Part shown: positions 22,577-30,046 of the stretch, one piece after another
How the letters are laid out: each line of letters starts with the position of its first letter
Numbering within the stretch: the stretch's first letter is position 1
Source: Agromyces seonyuensis
Lineage (GTDB): Bacteria > Actinomycetota > Actinomycetes > Actinomycetales > Microbacteriaceae
Assembly: GCF_009789225.1 (NCBI RefSeq)
Contig: NZ_WSTA01000034.1
Location: 1-35,123 of the forward strand
Reading direction: 5' to 3'
Length of the DNA stretch: 35,123 bases
The notes under the pieces: model-generated
What the model saw: the letters and a program-made list of their open reading frames with translations, nothing else
Database searches by the model: none
Told to the model about the DNA's origin: nothing
Program-made: the position numbers and the translations under genes

Positions 22577-23917
22577 TCAGCCGCGTCGTCTCGTCGGCTT
22601 CGCCGCGGGCAGCCGCGGCAGCGCGGGCTCCAGCAGCCACGCGTCGAAGAGCGAGTCCAGCGCGTCATCCTCGTCGGCGAAGCCGCCGGTGAGCTCGCGG
22701 AACTCGGCGGTACCCGCCGAGGCGTGACGGTAGCGCTCGCACCACGCGCGCAGCAGGGCGAAGAACTGGTCGTCGCCGAGTTGCAGGCGCACGGCGTGCA
22801 CGAGGCAGGCGCCGCGCTTGTAGACGCGATCGTCGAAGAGCAGGTCGGGCCCGGGGTCGCCGAGCACGAGGTCGCGCGGGAGCCCCGCGAGCATCCGGTG
22901 CGCCCGCCGTGCCAGCGCATCGGCGGACTCGCGACCGTCGGCCTCCGACCAGAGCCACTCCGCATAGCAGGCGAACCCCTCGTTGAGCCAGATGTCGCCC
23001 CAGCCGATGAGCCCGACGCTGTTGCCGAACCACTGGTGCGCGAGCTCGTGGGCGATGAGCCGTTCCGAACCGCCGTGCCCGTCGGCGTGCGTCGACCCGA
23101 ACGTCGCCATGCCCTGGGACTCCAGCGGGATCTCGAGCGGGTCCTCGGTGACGACGATCGTGTAGGTCGGGAACGGGTAGGGGCCGAATCGCTCCTGGAA
23201 CGCCTCGAGCATCCGCGCGACCGGAGCGAAGTCCTTCAGCACCGGCCGTGCGAGCGCCGGCGGGAACGCGAGCAGCCACTCGACGCCCGCCGAATGCCGC
23301 GGCTCCATCGTGTAGCGGCCGATCTGCACCGCCGCCAGGTACGTCGACGTCGGCTCCGCCTGGAAGTACTCCCAGCGACCGCGACCGCGCGCGACCGAGT
23401 GGTCGACGAGCTGCCCCGTCGCCAGCACCGTGTAGGGCTCCTCCGTCGTCACGGCGATGCGGTACGACGCCTTGTCGTCCGGCCGGTCGTTGCACGGGAA
23501 CCAGGTCGGCGCGCCGACGGGCTGCGCCGCGACGAGCACGCCGTCCTCGAGCTCCTCCCACCCGATCGTGCCCCAGCGGGAGCGCCGCGGGCGCGGAGAC
23601 CCGTCGTACTCGATCTCGACCTCGAACTCGGCGCCCGCCGCCAGGGGCTTCGCGGGCTTCACCGTGACGTGCGTCGCCGATTGGGCGAACCGGGTGCGCC
23701 GGTCGCCGTCGAGCTTCACCCGCTTCGCGCGCAGGTGCACGAGATCGAACGGGATGACCGTGAGCGGGACGTTCGCCCGGGCGCGGATGACCGCACGGGC
23801 GTTCAGCCGGTTCGTCGAGGTGCGGTAGTCGAGGTCGAGATCGTAGGAGCGCACCGAGTACGCATCCGAGCCCGAACGCGGCACGTACTCGTGCGGGCGT
23901 CGCGGTCCGTCCGTCAT
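22577..23917 (-). CDS. M1-family zinc aminopeptidase, short form
   Basis: A 446-residue metallopeptidase. Zinc motif HELAHQWFGNS (His290, Glu291, His294) plus NEGFACY (Glu313) at the correct 18-residue spacing. The upstream loop where most M1 enzymes have GAMEN reads ESQGMATFGS (266-275), a divergent form. It lacks the long C-terminal helical domain of typical M1 enzymes and has no signal peptide. The ATG at 23917 overlaps the synthetase stop by one base (TGATG), so it is co-translated with the Pls-like enzyme. In poly-lysine producers, Zn-dependent exo-peptidases that degrade the polymer are known, and a trimming or self-protection role is the natural inference. Confidence 0.9.
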   Translation of the reverse strand: MTDGPRRPHEYVPRSGSDAYSVRSYDLDLDYRTSTNRLNARAVIRARANVPLTVIPFDLVHLRAKRVKLDGDRRTRFAQSATHVTVKPAKPLAAGAEFEVEIEYDGSPRPRRSRWGTIGWEELEDGVLVAAQPVGAPTWFPCNDRPDDKASYRIAVTTEEPYTVLATGQLVDHSVARGRGRWEYFQAEPTSTYLAAVQIGRYTMEPRHSAGVEWLLAFPPALARPVLKDFAPVARMLEAFQERFGPYPFPTYTIVVTEDPLEIPLESQGMATFGSTHADGHGGSERLIAHELAHQWFGNSVGLIGWGDIWLNEGFACYAEWLWSEADGRESADALARRAHRMLAGLPRDLVLGDPGPDLLFDDRVYKRGACLVHAVRLQLGDDQFFALLRAWCERYRHASAGTAEFRELTGGFADEDDALDSLFDAWLLEPALPRLPAAKPTRRRG

Positions 23918-26900
23918 CAGGCCGCCCCGCGGTGGTAGTCGCGCACGACGACCGCCCGCCACGGGCCGATCGGGTTGCCGCTCCAGCGGCTGGAGCGCGG
24001 CACGGTCTCGCCGCGCATGACGAGCGAGGCCGGACCGATCGTCGCGTCCTCGCCGATGCGCGCCGCCGGCAGGATGACGCTGTGCGGGCCGAGCGTGCCG
24101 CCGCGCTCGATGAGGACCGTATCCATGCTCATGATTCGATCATGGAAGAGGTGGGTCTGCACGACGCAGCCCCGGTTCACCGTCGAGGCGTCCTCGAGCG
24201 TGACCAGGTCGGCCTCGGGCAGCCAGTAGCTGTCGATCCAGACGCCGTGGCCGATGCGGGCGCCGAGGCTGCGCAGCCACCACACGAGTGCCGGCGTGCC
24301 GGCCGCGCTCGTCGCGAACCAGGGGGCGGCGACCATCTCGGTGAAGGTGTCCGACACTTCGCTCCGCCAGATGAACGACGACCAGAGCGGATGCTCGCCG
24401 GGACGGACCCGGCCGAGCAGGACCCACTTGGCGACCGTGCTGATGCCCGCGGCCACCGCGCCGGTGGCGAGCAGCACCGGACCGCTGAGGAGGGCCGCCA
24501 CGAGGACGCCCCACTCCTGCACGAGCGCCGCGAGGACGAGCAGCACGCCGAGCCCGATGCCGCAACTCACGATCACCGGCACGATGCGCAGCGCCTCCCA
24601 CAACGTGCGGGCCACGCGGAGGCGGTACGGCGGATCGAACGTGCGTTCCTCCTCGGCGTCCTGCGCGTGGCGGCGCAGCTTCACGGGCGGCGAGCCGAGC
24701 CACGAGGTGCCCGCCTTCGCCTTGCGCGGCGCGACGGAGAGCACCGCGACGAGGCCGTCGCGGGGAACCCGGTTGCCCGCCCCGGCGATACCGGAGTTGC
24801 CGAGGAACGCGCGCGGGCCGATGCGCACCGCGGCGATGCGCACGTAACCGCCGCCGAGCTCGTAGCCCGCGACGAGCGTGTCGTCGGCGAGGAACGCGCC
24901 GTCGCCGATCGAGGTCATGCCCGGCAGCAGCAGCACCGTCGAGGCCTCGACGTCGCGGCCGACGTCGGCGCCGAGCATCCGGAGCCAGACGGGCGTGAAG
25001 AGGCTCGAGTAGAGCGGGAAGAGGACCGTTCGGGCGAGATCGAGCAGCCGCTCGATCGACCACACCTGCCAGCCCGTGCGGCCGCGCACCGGGAAGACGC
25101 CCTCGCGCAGCCCGAAGCCGAGCAGGCGCACGAGCAGCACGACGAGCCCGGCGATGACGATGCCGGCTACGAGGGTCGCCGGCACGAGCATGCCGAGCGC
25201 GCGCCACGCGGCGTCCCCGAGATCGGCCGACCCCCGGATCGCCGCGGCGACGAGCGCCCCGCCCGCCACGAATCCGGCGACGGGCACGAGCGAGACGGCC
25301 ACCGACGCGGCCGAGTAGGCGAGCACCCAGCGCGTTCGCAGCGGCGGGCGCTCCTCGGGCCACCAGTGCCGTGCCCGGCCGACGCGCACGGCGGGCGAGC
25401 CGGCCCACTCCTGGCCGTTCGGCACGCGACCGAACACCGAGGAACCCGGCGCCACGCTCGCGTGCTTGCCGATACGGGCGCCCGGCATGAGCGAGCTGCG
25501 GGCGCCGATGGAGGCGCCGGCGCCGATGCGGATCTCGCCGACGCGCACGAGGTCGCCGTCGATCCAGTACCCGGCGAGGTCGACCTCGGGCTCGATGGAC
25601 GCGCCCGAGCCGATGCGCAGCATCCCGGTCACCGGCGGCAGCGCGTGCAGGTCGACGCCGGGGGCGATGCGGGCTCCGAGCGCCCGGGCGTAGTAGGTGA
25701 TCCACGGGGCACCGGCGAGGCTCGCGGCGCCGACCTGATGGGCGACCTGCTCGGCGAACCACAGGCGCAGGTGCACGCTGCCGCCGCGCGGGTAGTCGCC
25801 CGGTTGCAGGCCCGCGAGCACGAGCTTGGCGACCACGACGGCGATCGCCATCCGGCCCCACGGCGTGACGAAGACGAGGAGGCCGACGAGCAGCCACGGC
25901 CACGACACCGGCGGGAACGCCCCGAAGCCGCCGAGCGGCTGGAGGACGGCCACCGCGGTGAGGAGGTAGAGCATCCAGCGGATGCCGCTCAGGATGAAGA
26001 GCGGGATGCCGAGCAGCGTCTGCAGCACCTGCATGGTGCGGGGCGTACGGGGCACGGTGTGGGTCGAGTCGGCGCTCGAGAACTCGGCCGAGTCGGCGAG
26101 CGCCGCCGCCATCGCGCCGAACCGCGGCGTCGCGTAGACGTCGGCCACCGTGAAGTCCGGATGCCGTTCGCGCACGAGCGAGACCAGCTGCGCCGCAGCG
26201 AGCGATCCGCCGCCCAGGTCGAAGAAGTTGTCGTCCGGGCCGCCGACGCCGAGGCCGAGCACCGTGCGCCAGTCGCCCGCGAGCGCGTCGGCGACGGGAT
26301 CGAGGCCGGTCGGCTCCCCGGCGCCGTCGTCCTCGAGCGGCCACGGCAGCGCCGCCCGGTCGACCTTGCCGGAGGTGCGCACCGGCAGTTCGTCGACGAC
26401 GGCGAGGAGCGGCACGAGCGCGCCCGGCAGCTCGGCGCGGAGCCGGGCGAGCGCGGCCGGACGGTCGAAGGCCTCGCGCTCGGGGACGGCGAGGTAGCCG
26501 ACGAGCACGTCGTTGCCCGCGGCGCTGCGCCGCACGGCCGCGGCGGCGCCCGAGACGCCCGGCAGATCCTGGAGGGCGGACTCGATCTCGCCGAGCTCGA
26601 TGCGGCGGCCGCCGACCTTCACCTGGTCGTCGGCGCGGCCGAGGTAGAACAGCCCGTCGGGGTCGAGCCGCACGAGGTCGCCGCTGCGGTACGCCCGCTC
26701 CCAGCCGAGGGAGGGCATCGGCGCGTACTTCGCGGCATCCTTCTCGGGGTCCAAGTAGCGGGCCAGGCCGACGCCGCCGATGATGAGCTCGCCCGAACCG
26801 CCGTCGGCGACGGGCGCGCCGGTCTCGTCGACGACCGCGAGCACCCAGCCGTCGAGCGGCAGTCCGATGCGGACCGGTTCGCCCGCGTGCATCTGCGCCG

Positions 26901-27849
26901 CACTCGCGACGACGGTCGCCTCGGTCGGCCCGTAGGTGTTCCAGACCTCCCGGTCGTCGACCGCGAGCCGGTTGACGAGCTCCGGCGGGCAGGCCTCGCC
27001 GCCGAAGATCAGCAGCCGCACGGTGTCGAGCGCCTCCGGCGGCCAGAGCGCCGCGAGCGTCGGCACCGTCGAGACGATCGTGATGCGCCGCGACGAGAGC
27101 CAGGGTCCGAGGTCCATGCCGCTGCGCACGAGGCTGCGGGGCGCCGGCACGAGGCACGCGCCGTGGCCCCACGCGAGCCACATCTCCTCGCAGGACGCGT
27201 CGAAGGCGACCGAGAGGCCCGCGAGCACGCGGTCGGTCGGTCCGATCGGCTCGTCCTGGAGGAACAGGCGCGCCTCGGCGTCGACGAACGCGGCGGCCGA
27301 ACGATGCCGCACGGCCACGCCCTTCGGCGTCCCGGTCGAACCCGAGGTGAAGATGATCCACGCGTCGTCCTCGGGGCGCGGCGGCTCGACGATCGGCAGG
27401 GTGCCGGTCGGGGCGCGGAGCCCGAGGTCGTCGACGACGTCGGAGGGCGCAGTGCCGCCGAGCGACGGCACGTACCCGTCGGCGGTCAGCACGCCGACGA
27501 CGCCGGCCTCGCCGAAGACGAGGCTCGCGCGCTCGTCGGGGTCGTCGACGTCGACCGGCACGTAGGCGGCGCCGATCGCGAGCACGCCGAGGATGCCGAG
27601 GTAGAGGTCGCGGTTGCCGGAGGGCATCCGCACGCCCACCCGGTCGCCGCGGCGCACGCCGGCCTCGTGCAGGTTGACGGCGACGCCGTCGACGAGCCGC
27701 AGGAGCTGCCGATAGCTGACCGCGCCGCGGTCGTCCTCGATGGCGGAGGCATCCGGTTCGCGCGCGGCGCTGTCGCGGAGGACGTCGAGCAGGGTCCGTG
27801 CTGGTGGCGCGAGTTCCTCGTCACCGAGCGTGCCCGTCGACAGCGTCAT
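23917..27849 (-). CDS. Pls/PosA-family non-ribosomal peptide synthetase (homopoly-amino-acid synthetase)
   Basis: A 1310-residue single-module synthetase. Adenylation domain about 20-500: WIIFTSGSTGTPKG (A3), FDASCEEMW (A4), NTYGPTEAT (A5), YRSGDLVR (A7), GRADDQVKVGGRRIELGEIE (A8) and RTSGKVDR (A10). Carrier domain about 515-590 with DLGGGSL (Ser549). Three pairs of membrane helices follow (about 612-680, 842-912 and 1088-1145), alternating with three related left-handed-beta-helix-like C domains (about 690-830, 925-1060 and 1150-1300). There is no thioesterase or normal condensation domain. This is the architecture and length (about 1319) of epsilon-poly-L-lysine synthetase. The pocket residues D217, A218, E221, S260, I281, G283, T305, V313, V314 and K495 read DAESIGTVVK, close to the lysine code. 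The ATG at 27849 has GGAAGGA upstream; an ATG at 27885 is less likely. Confidence 0.92.
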   Translation of the reverse strand: MTLSTGTLGDEELAPPARTLLDVLRDSAAREPDASAIEDDRGAVSYRQLLRLVDGVAVNLHEAGVRRGDRVGVRMPSGNRDLYLGILGVLAIGAAYVPVDVDDPDERASLVFGEAGVVGVLTADGYVPSLGGTAPSDVVDDLGLRAPTGTLPIVEPPRPEDDAWIIFTSGSTGTPKGVAVRHRSAAAFVDAEARLFLQDEPIGPTDRVLAGLSVAFDASCEEMWLAWGHGACLVPAPRSLVRSGMDLGPWLSSRRITIVSTVPTLAALWPPEALDTVRLLIFGGEACPPELVNRLAVDDREVWNTYGPTEATVVASAAQMHAGEPVRIGLPLDGWVLAVVDETGAPVADGGSGELIIGGVGLARYLDPEKDAAKYAPMPSLGWERAYRSGDLVRLDPDGLFYLGRADDQVKVGGRRIELGEIESALQDLPGVSGAAAAVRRSAAGNDVLVGYLAVPEREAFDRPAALARLRAELPGALVPLLAVVDELPVRTSGKVDRAALPWPLEDDGAGEPTGLDPVADALAGDWRTVLGLGVGGPDDNFFDLGGGSLAAAQLVSLVRERHPDFTVADVYATPRFGAMAAALADSAEFSSADSTHTVPRTPRTMQVLQTLLGIPLFILSGIRWMLYLLTAVAVLQPLGGFGAFPPVSWPWLLVGLLVFVTPWGRMAIAVVVAKLVLAGLQPGDYPRGGSVHLRLWFAEQVAHQVGAASLAGAPWITYYARALGARIAPGVDLHALPPVTGMLRIGSGASIEPEVDLAGYWIDGDLVRVGEIRIGAGASIGARSSLMPGARIGKHASVAPGSSVFGRVPNGQEWAGSPAVRVGRARHWWPEERPPLRTRWVLAYSAASVAVSLVPVAGFVAGGALVAAAIRGSADLGDAAWRALGMLVPATLVAGIVIAGLVVLLVRLLGFGLREGVFPVRGRTGWQVWSIERLLDLARTVLFPLYSSLFTPVWLRMLGADVGRDVEASTVLLLPGMTSIGDGAFLADDTLVAGYELGGGYVRIAAVRIGPRAFLGNSGIAGAGNRVPRDGLVAVLSVAPRKAKAGTSWLGSPPVKLRRHAQDAEEERTFDPPYRLRVARTLWEALRIVPVIVSCGIGLGVLLVLAALVQEWGVLVAALLSGPVLLATGAVAAGISTVAKWVLLGRVRPGEHPLWSSFIWRSEVSDTFTEMVAAPWFATSAAGTPALVWWLRSLGARIGHGVWIDSYWLPEADLVTLEDASTVNRGCVVQTHLFHDRIMSMDTVLIERGGTLGPHSVILPAARIGEDATIGPASLVMRGETVPRSSRWSGNPIGPWRAVVVRDYHRGAA

Positions 27850-27870
27850 CCTGGTCCTTCCCCCGGTGGC

Positions 27871-27900
27871 CGATCGCCGCCCCACGCTACGAGGCGATCG
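27871..27900 (-). promoter_or_regulatory. Inverted repeat around the synthetase promoter
   Basis: CGATCGCC (27871-27878) and GGCGATCG (27893-27900) form a perfect 8-bp inverted repeat separated by 14 nt. On the minus strand the intervening DNA contains TAGCGT (27889-27884), a plausible -10 about 35 nt before the synthetase ATG. A dimeric regulator bound here would block RNA polymerase. Confidence 0.45.
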
Positions 27901-27958
27901 TGACCGGACGGTGAACGGCCGGTGCGTCCGCGGAACAGAGTATCCGCGCGCGCACGGA

Positions 27959-28393
27959 CTACTCCGCGTCGAGCTCCTCGAAGAGCGTCAACTGGAGCGC
28001 CGCAGGCCCGGCGAGGCGCGAGTTCAGCGAACGCCACGGGGTCTCGCGCGGCTCGGCGAGCAGCGACGCGCCGGCGTCGAGCGCGGTGCGCGTCGCCTCG
28101 GCGGCGTCCGCCACCTCGAGCGCCACCCGCAGCGGCGCGCTCGCGGCCGCGGCCGAACCGTCGGTCTCGACGCCGTCGATGAGGCGCACCTGCCCGGGGT
28201 TGGAGAGCTCGAGCGTCGCACGCCCGGCGTCGAGGATCACGACGCGCGCGTCGCCCTCGCCCTCGTAGGACTCGGACTCGGGCATCCCGAGCGCGTCGCG
28301 GTAGAACGCGACCGCCTCGTCGAAGTCGACGCCCTCGGGCACCGACACCACCAATCGCAGCTGGCGCACGGCGCCCGGTTTCGCAGTATCCAT
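27959..28393 (-). CDS. VOC-family protein
   Basis: A 144-residue protein of the glyoxalase/dioxygenase fold: QLRLVVSVPEGVDFDEAVAFYRDALGMPE, VVILDAGRATLELSNPGQVRLID, LRVALEVADAAEATRTALDAGASLL and LQLTLFEELD. Two beta-alpha-beta-beta-beta units are recognisable. It lies 110 bp upstream of the Pls-like gene on the same strand and could be co-transcribed, but a separate promoter is likely there. Substrate unknown. Confidence 0.87.
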   Translation of the reverse strand: MDTAKPGAVRQLRLVVSVPEGVDFDEAVAFYRDALGMPESESYEGEGDARVVILDAGRATLELSNPGQVRLIDGVETDGSAAAASAPLRVALEVADAAEATRTALDAGASLLAEPRETPWRSLNSRLAGPAALQLTLFEELDAE

Positions 28394-28459
28394 GCCGTTT
28401 GCAACCGGATGACGCCCGCCGCTGTTCCCGCCGGGAACGCCCGGCCGGAGCGGCGCCGG

Positions 28460-28918
28460 TCAGCCCGTCGCGTCCGAGAGGTGGCGCGCCCCGTGGCCGA
28501 GCACCTTCACGACGAGGCCGTAGCGGCGCAGGGTGCGGATCGTGCGCGCCGCCTCGTCGGGGGTGCGGCCGAGGGCGCGCTCGTTCACCACGACGAGCAC
28601 GTCGCCGGGCTGGAGCGTCGAGAACAGCCGCCCGAGGCGCTGCTCCCAGTCCTCGAGCGCCTGCGGGGCCGGGAACTTGAAGTCGAGGATCTGCACGCCG
28701 AAGGTCGCGAGGTCGGTGCGCTGCTGGAGGATCGGGGGCATGTCCTCGCGGGCGACGACGAGGCCCACGAGCCGCGAGCCCTCGGGCCGCGCCCGCCACC
28801 AGTCGTGGTTGCGCTGGAGCTGCTCGAAGCACACCGGGCACTCGATCGCCGCGTGGGTGTGGTCGTGCTCGGGCGTGAGGGCGCCCGCCGGGCCGGGGGC
28901 ACCGGTCTGATTCGTCAT
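28460..28918 (-). CDS. Resolvase-fold protein lacking the catalytic serine
   Basis: A 152-residue protein. The N-terminus has a CPVCFEQLQRNHDWW segment (CxxC, possibly half of a zinc site, plus His). It is followed by a serine-recombinase-like N-terminal domain: RLVGLVVAREDMPPILQQRTDL, FGVQILDFKFP, LFSTLQPGDVLVVVNERALG and RTPDEAARTIRTLRRYGLVV. The L-x-P-G-D-x-L-V-V-x-x-x-x-x-L-G-R motif is that of resolvases. However, the active-site region that normally reads R-V-S-T reads V-V-A-R-E, with no serine, and there is no C-terminal DNA-binding domain. It is unlikely to recombine DNA and may be a regulatory or binding protein. Confidence 0.68.
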   Translation of the reverse strand: MTNQTGAPGPAGALTPEHDHTHAAIECPVCFEQLQRNHDWWRARPEGSRLVGLVVAREDMPPILQQRTDLATFGVQILDFKFPAPQALEDWEQRLGRLFSTLQPGDVLVVVNERALGRTPDEAARTIRTLRRYGLVVKVLGHGARHLSDATG

Positions 28919-28966
28919 CGCGTCCGTCGTCCTTCCGCACGGAACCGCCTCCCGTGCCCGACCATT

Positions 28967-28983
28967 GTCGCCGAATCGGCGAC
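28967..28983 (-). promoter_or_regulatory. 17-bp perfect palindrome before the resolvase-like gene
   Basis: GTCGCCGA-A-TCGGCGAC. On the minus strand it runs directly into GACAATGG, a possible -10 about 45 nt before the ATG at 28918. It looks like a regulator binding site; the regulator is unknown. Confidence 0.4.
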
Positions 28984-29031
28984 GAGCCGGCACCTTGGAG
29001 TCCGAGATCCCGGCCGCGCGCCGCTCGGGCT

Positions 29032-29928
29032 TCAGGCGGATCGGTAGGCACCGCCGTCGAGGTCCTCGACGAGCGTCGGATGCACCGGCGCCCAGCCGAG
29101 CAGTTCGCGGGTCGCCTCGCTCGATGCCGGGAGGTCGGCGCCGTAGAGCGCCCCGAGCCAGCCGAAGTGCTCGGCCGCGTCGGCGGGGTCGATCGATACC
29201 GTCGGCACGCCGAGGCTGCGCCCGATCGCCGCGGCGATCTCGCGCGTCGGGACGCCCGATTCGGCGACGGCGTGCACACGCGTGCCCGCGGGAGCGGTCT
29301 CGACCGCGAGGGCCACGAGTTTCGCCGCGTCGAGGCGGTGCACGGCGGGCCACCGGTTCGCGCCGTCGCCGATGAACGCCGCGACGCCGTGGCGATGCGC
29401 GGTCTCGACGAGCACGTTCGTGAATCCGTGGTCGCCCGCTCCGTGCACGGTCGGGGCGAAGCGCAGGGCCATCGAGCGGATGCCCCGATCGGCGAAGCCG
29501 AGGGCGAGGGGCTCGACGCCGCCGCGGGGGGCGTCCGGCGTGCGGTACGCGGAGGCGTCCGCTTCGGTCACCGGACGGCCGAGCGCGAACCCGGCGACGC
29601 CGGAGGCGAACGCGAAGGGCTTGCCGGAGCCGGCCAGCGCATCGCCGAACGTCTCGACGACGGCCCGCTCCGTGCGGCCGGCGCCCGCGTAGTCGCTGAA
29701 GTCGTGGTTGAACCCGAGGTGGAGCACGCCGTCGGCGGCGGCGGCCTGCTCGGCGAGCAGATCGAGGTCGGCGAGAGCGCCCCGGACGGCGCGGCCGCCA
29801 GCGCCCTCGATCCTGGCGGCGGACGCCTCGGAGCGGGCGAGCCCGACGATCTCGTGGCCGGCCGCGAGGAGTTCGGCGATCGAGGCGGAGCCGATCCAAC
29901 CGGAGGCTCCGGTGACGAAGATGCGCAT
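29032..29928 (-). CDS. Extended SDR-family NAD(P)-dependent epimerase/reductase
   Basis: A 298-residue protein with an N-terminal Rossmann motif TGASGWIGS, followed by GHEIVGLARS. It continues with VLHLGFNHDF, FAFASGVAGFA, MALRFAPTVHGAGDHGF and WPAVHRLDAAKLVALAVE, all as in atypical/extended SDR proteins annotated as NAD-dependent epimerase/dehydratase. The usual Tyr-x-x-x-Lys pair is not evident. The start has GGAAGGGA upstream. It is divergent from a TetR gene and separated from it by a strong operator, so it is the likely regulated target. Confidence 0.9.
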   Translation of the reverse strand: MRIFVTGASGWIGSASIAELLAAGHEIVGLARSEASAARIEGAGGRAVRGALADLDLLAEQAAAADGVLHLGFNHDFSDYAGAGRTERAVVETFGDALAGSGKPFAFASGVAGFALGRPVTEADASAYRTPDAPRGGVEPLALGFADRGIRSMALRFAPTVHGAGDHGFTNVLVETAHRHGVAAFIGDGANRWPAVHRLDAAKLVALAVETAPAGTRVHAVAESGVPTREIAAAIGRSLGVPTVSIDPADAAEHFGWLGALYGADLPASSEATRELLGWAPVHPTLVEDLDGGAYRSA

Positions 29929-29982
29929 GACGGGTCCCTTCCGAGCCGGTGCGCAGGCGGATCTCGTCGCACGTCGCGGCCC

Positions 29983-30021
29983 ATGTCAGTAACTGACATC
30001 AGTGTACACCTGTGATGTCAG
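29983..30021. promoter_or_regulatory. TetR operator between divergent SDR and TetR genes
   Basis: ATGTCAGT-A-ACTGACAT (29983-29999) is a perfect 17-bp palindrome. The right half, CTGACATCA (29993-30001), also pairs with TGATGTCAG (30013-30021) as a perfect 9-bp inverted repeat around GTGTACAC. There are thus three half-sites and room for two dimers. The cluster lies just upstream of the TetR -10 box and about 55 bp from the SDR start. Confidence 0.75.
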
Positions 30022-30034
30022 CCTGTGCCATCAC

Positions 30035-30040
30035 TAGACT
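30035..30040 (+). promoter_or_regulatory. -10 box of a leaderless TetR-gene promoter
   Basis: TAGACT ends 6 nt before the ATG at 30047. The third operator half-site overlaps the -35 region, so TetR binding would repress its own gene. Confidence 0.52.
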
Positions 30041-30046
30041 CGGAGC

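Noticed and set aside
23932..27903. 1323-aa plus-strand open frame opposite the Pls-like gene, and a 1073-aa minus frame within it
   Set aside because: Low-complexity Arg/Ala/Glu/His-rich translations without motifs; the synthetase frame carries all adenylation and carrier motifs. Long antisense frames are expected at this GC content.
28424..28438. GTTCCC-GCC-GGGAAC hairpin between two minus-strand genes
   Set aside because: Only a 6-bp stem and no tail; too weak to call a terminator or operator.
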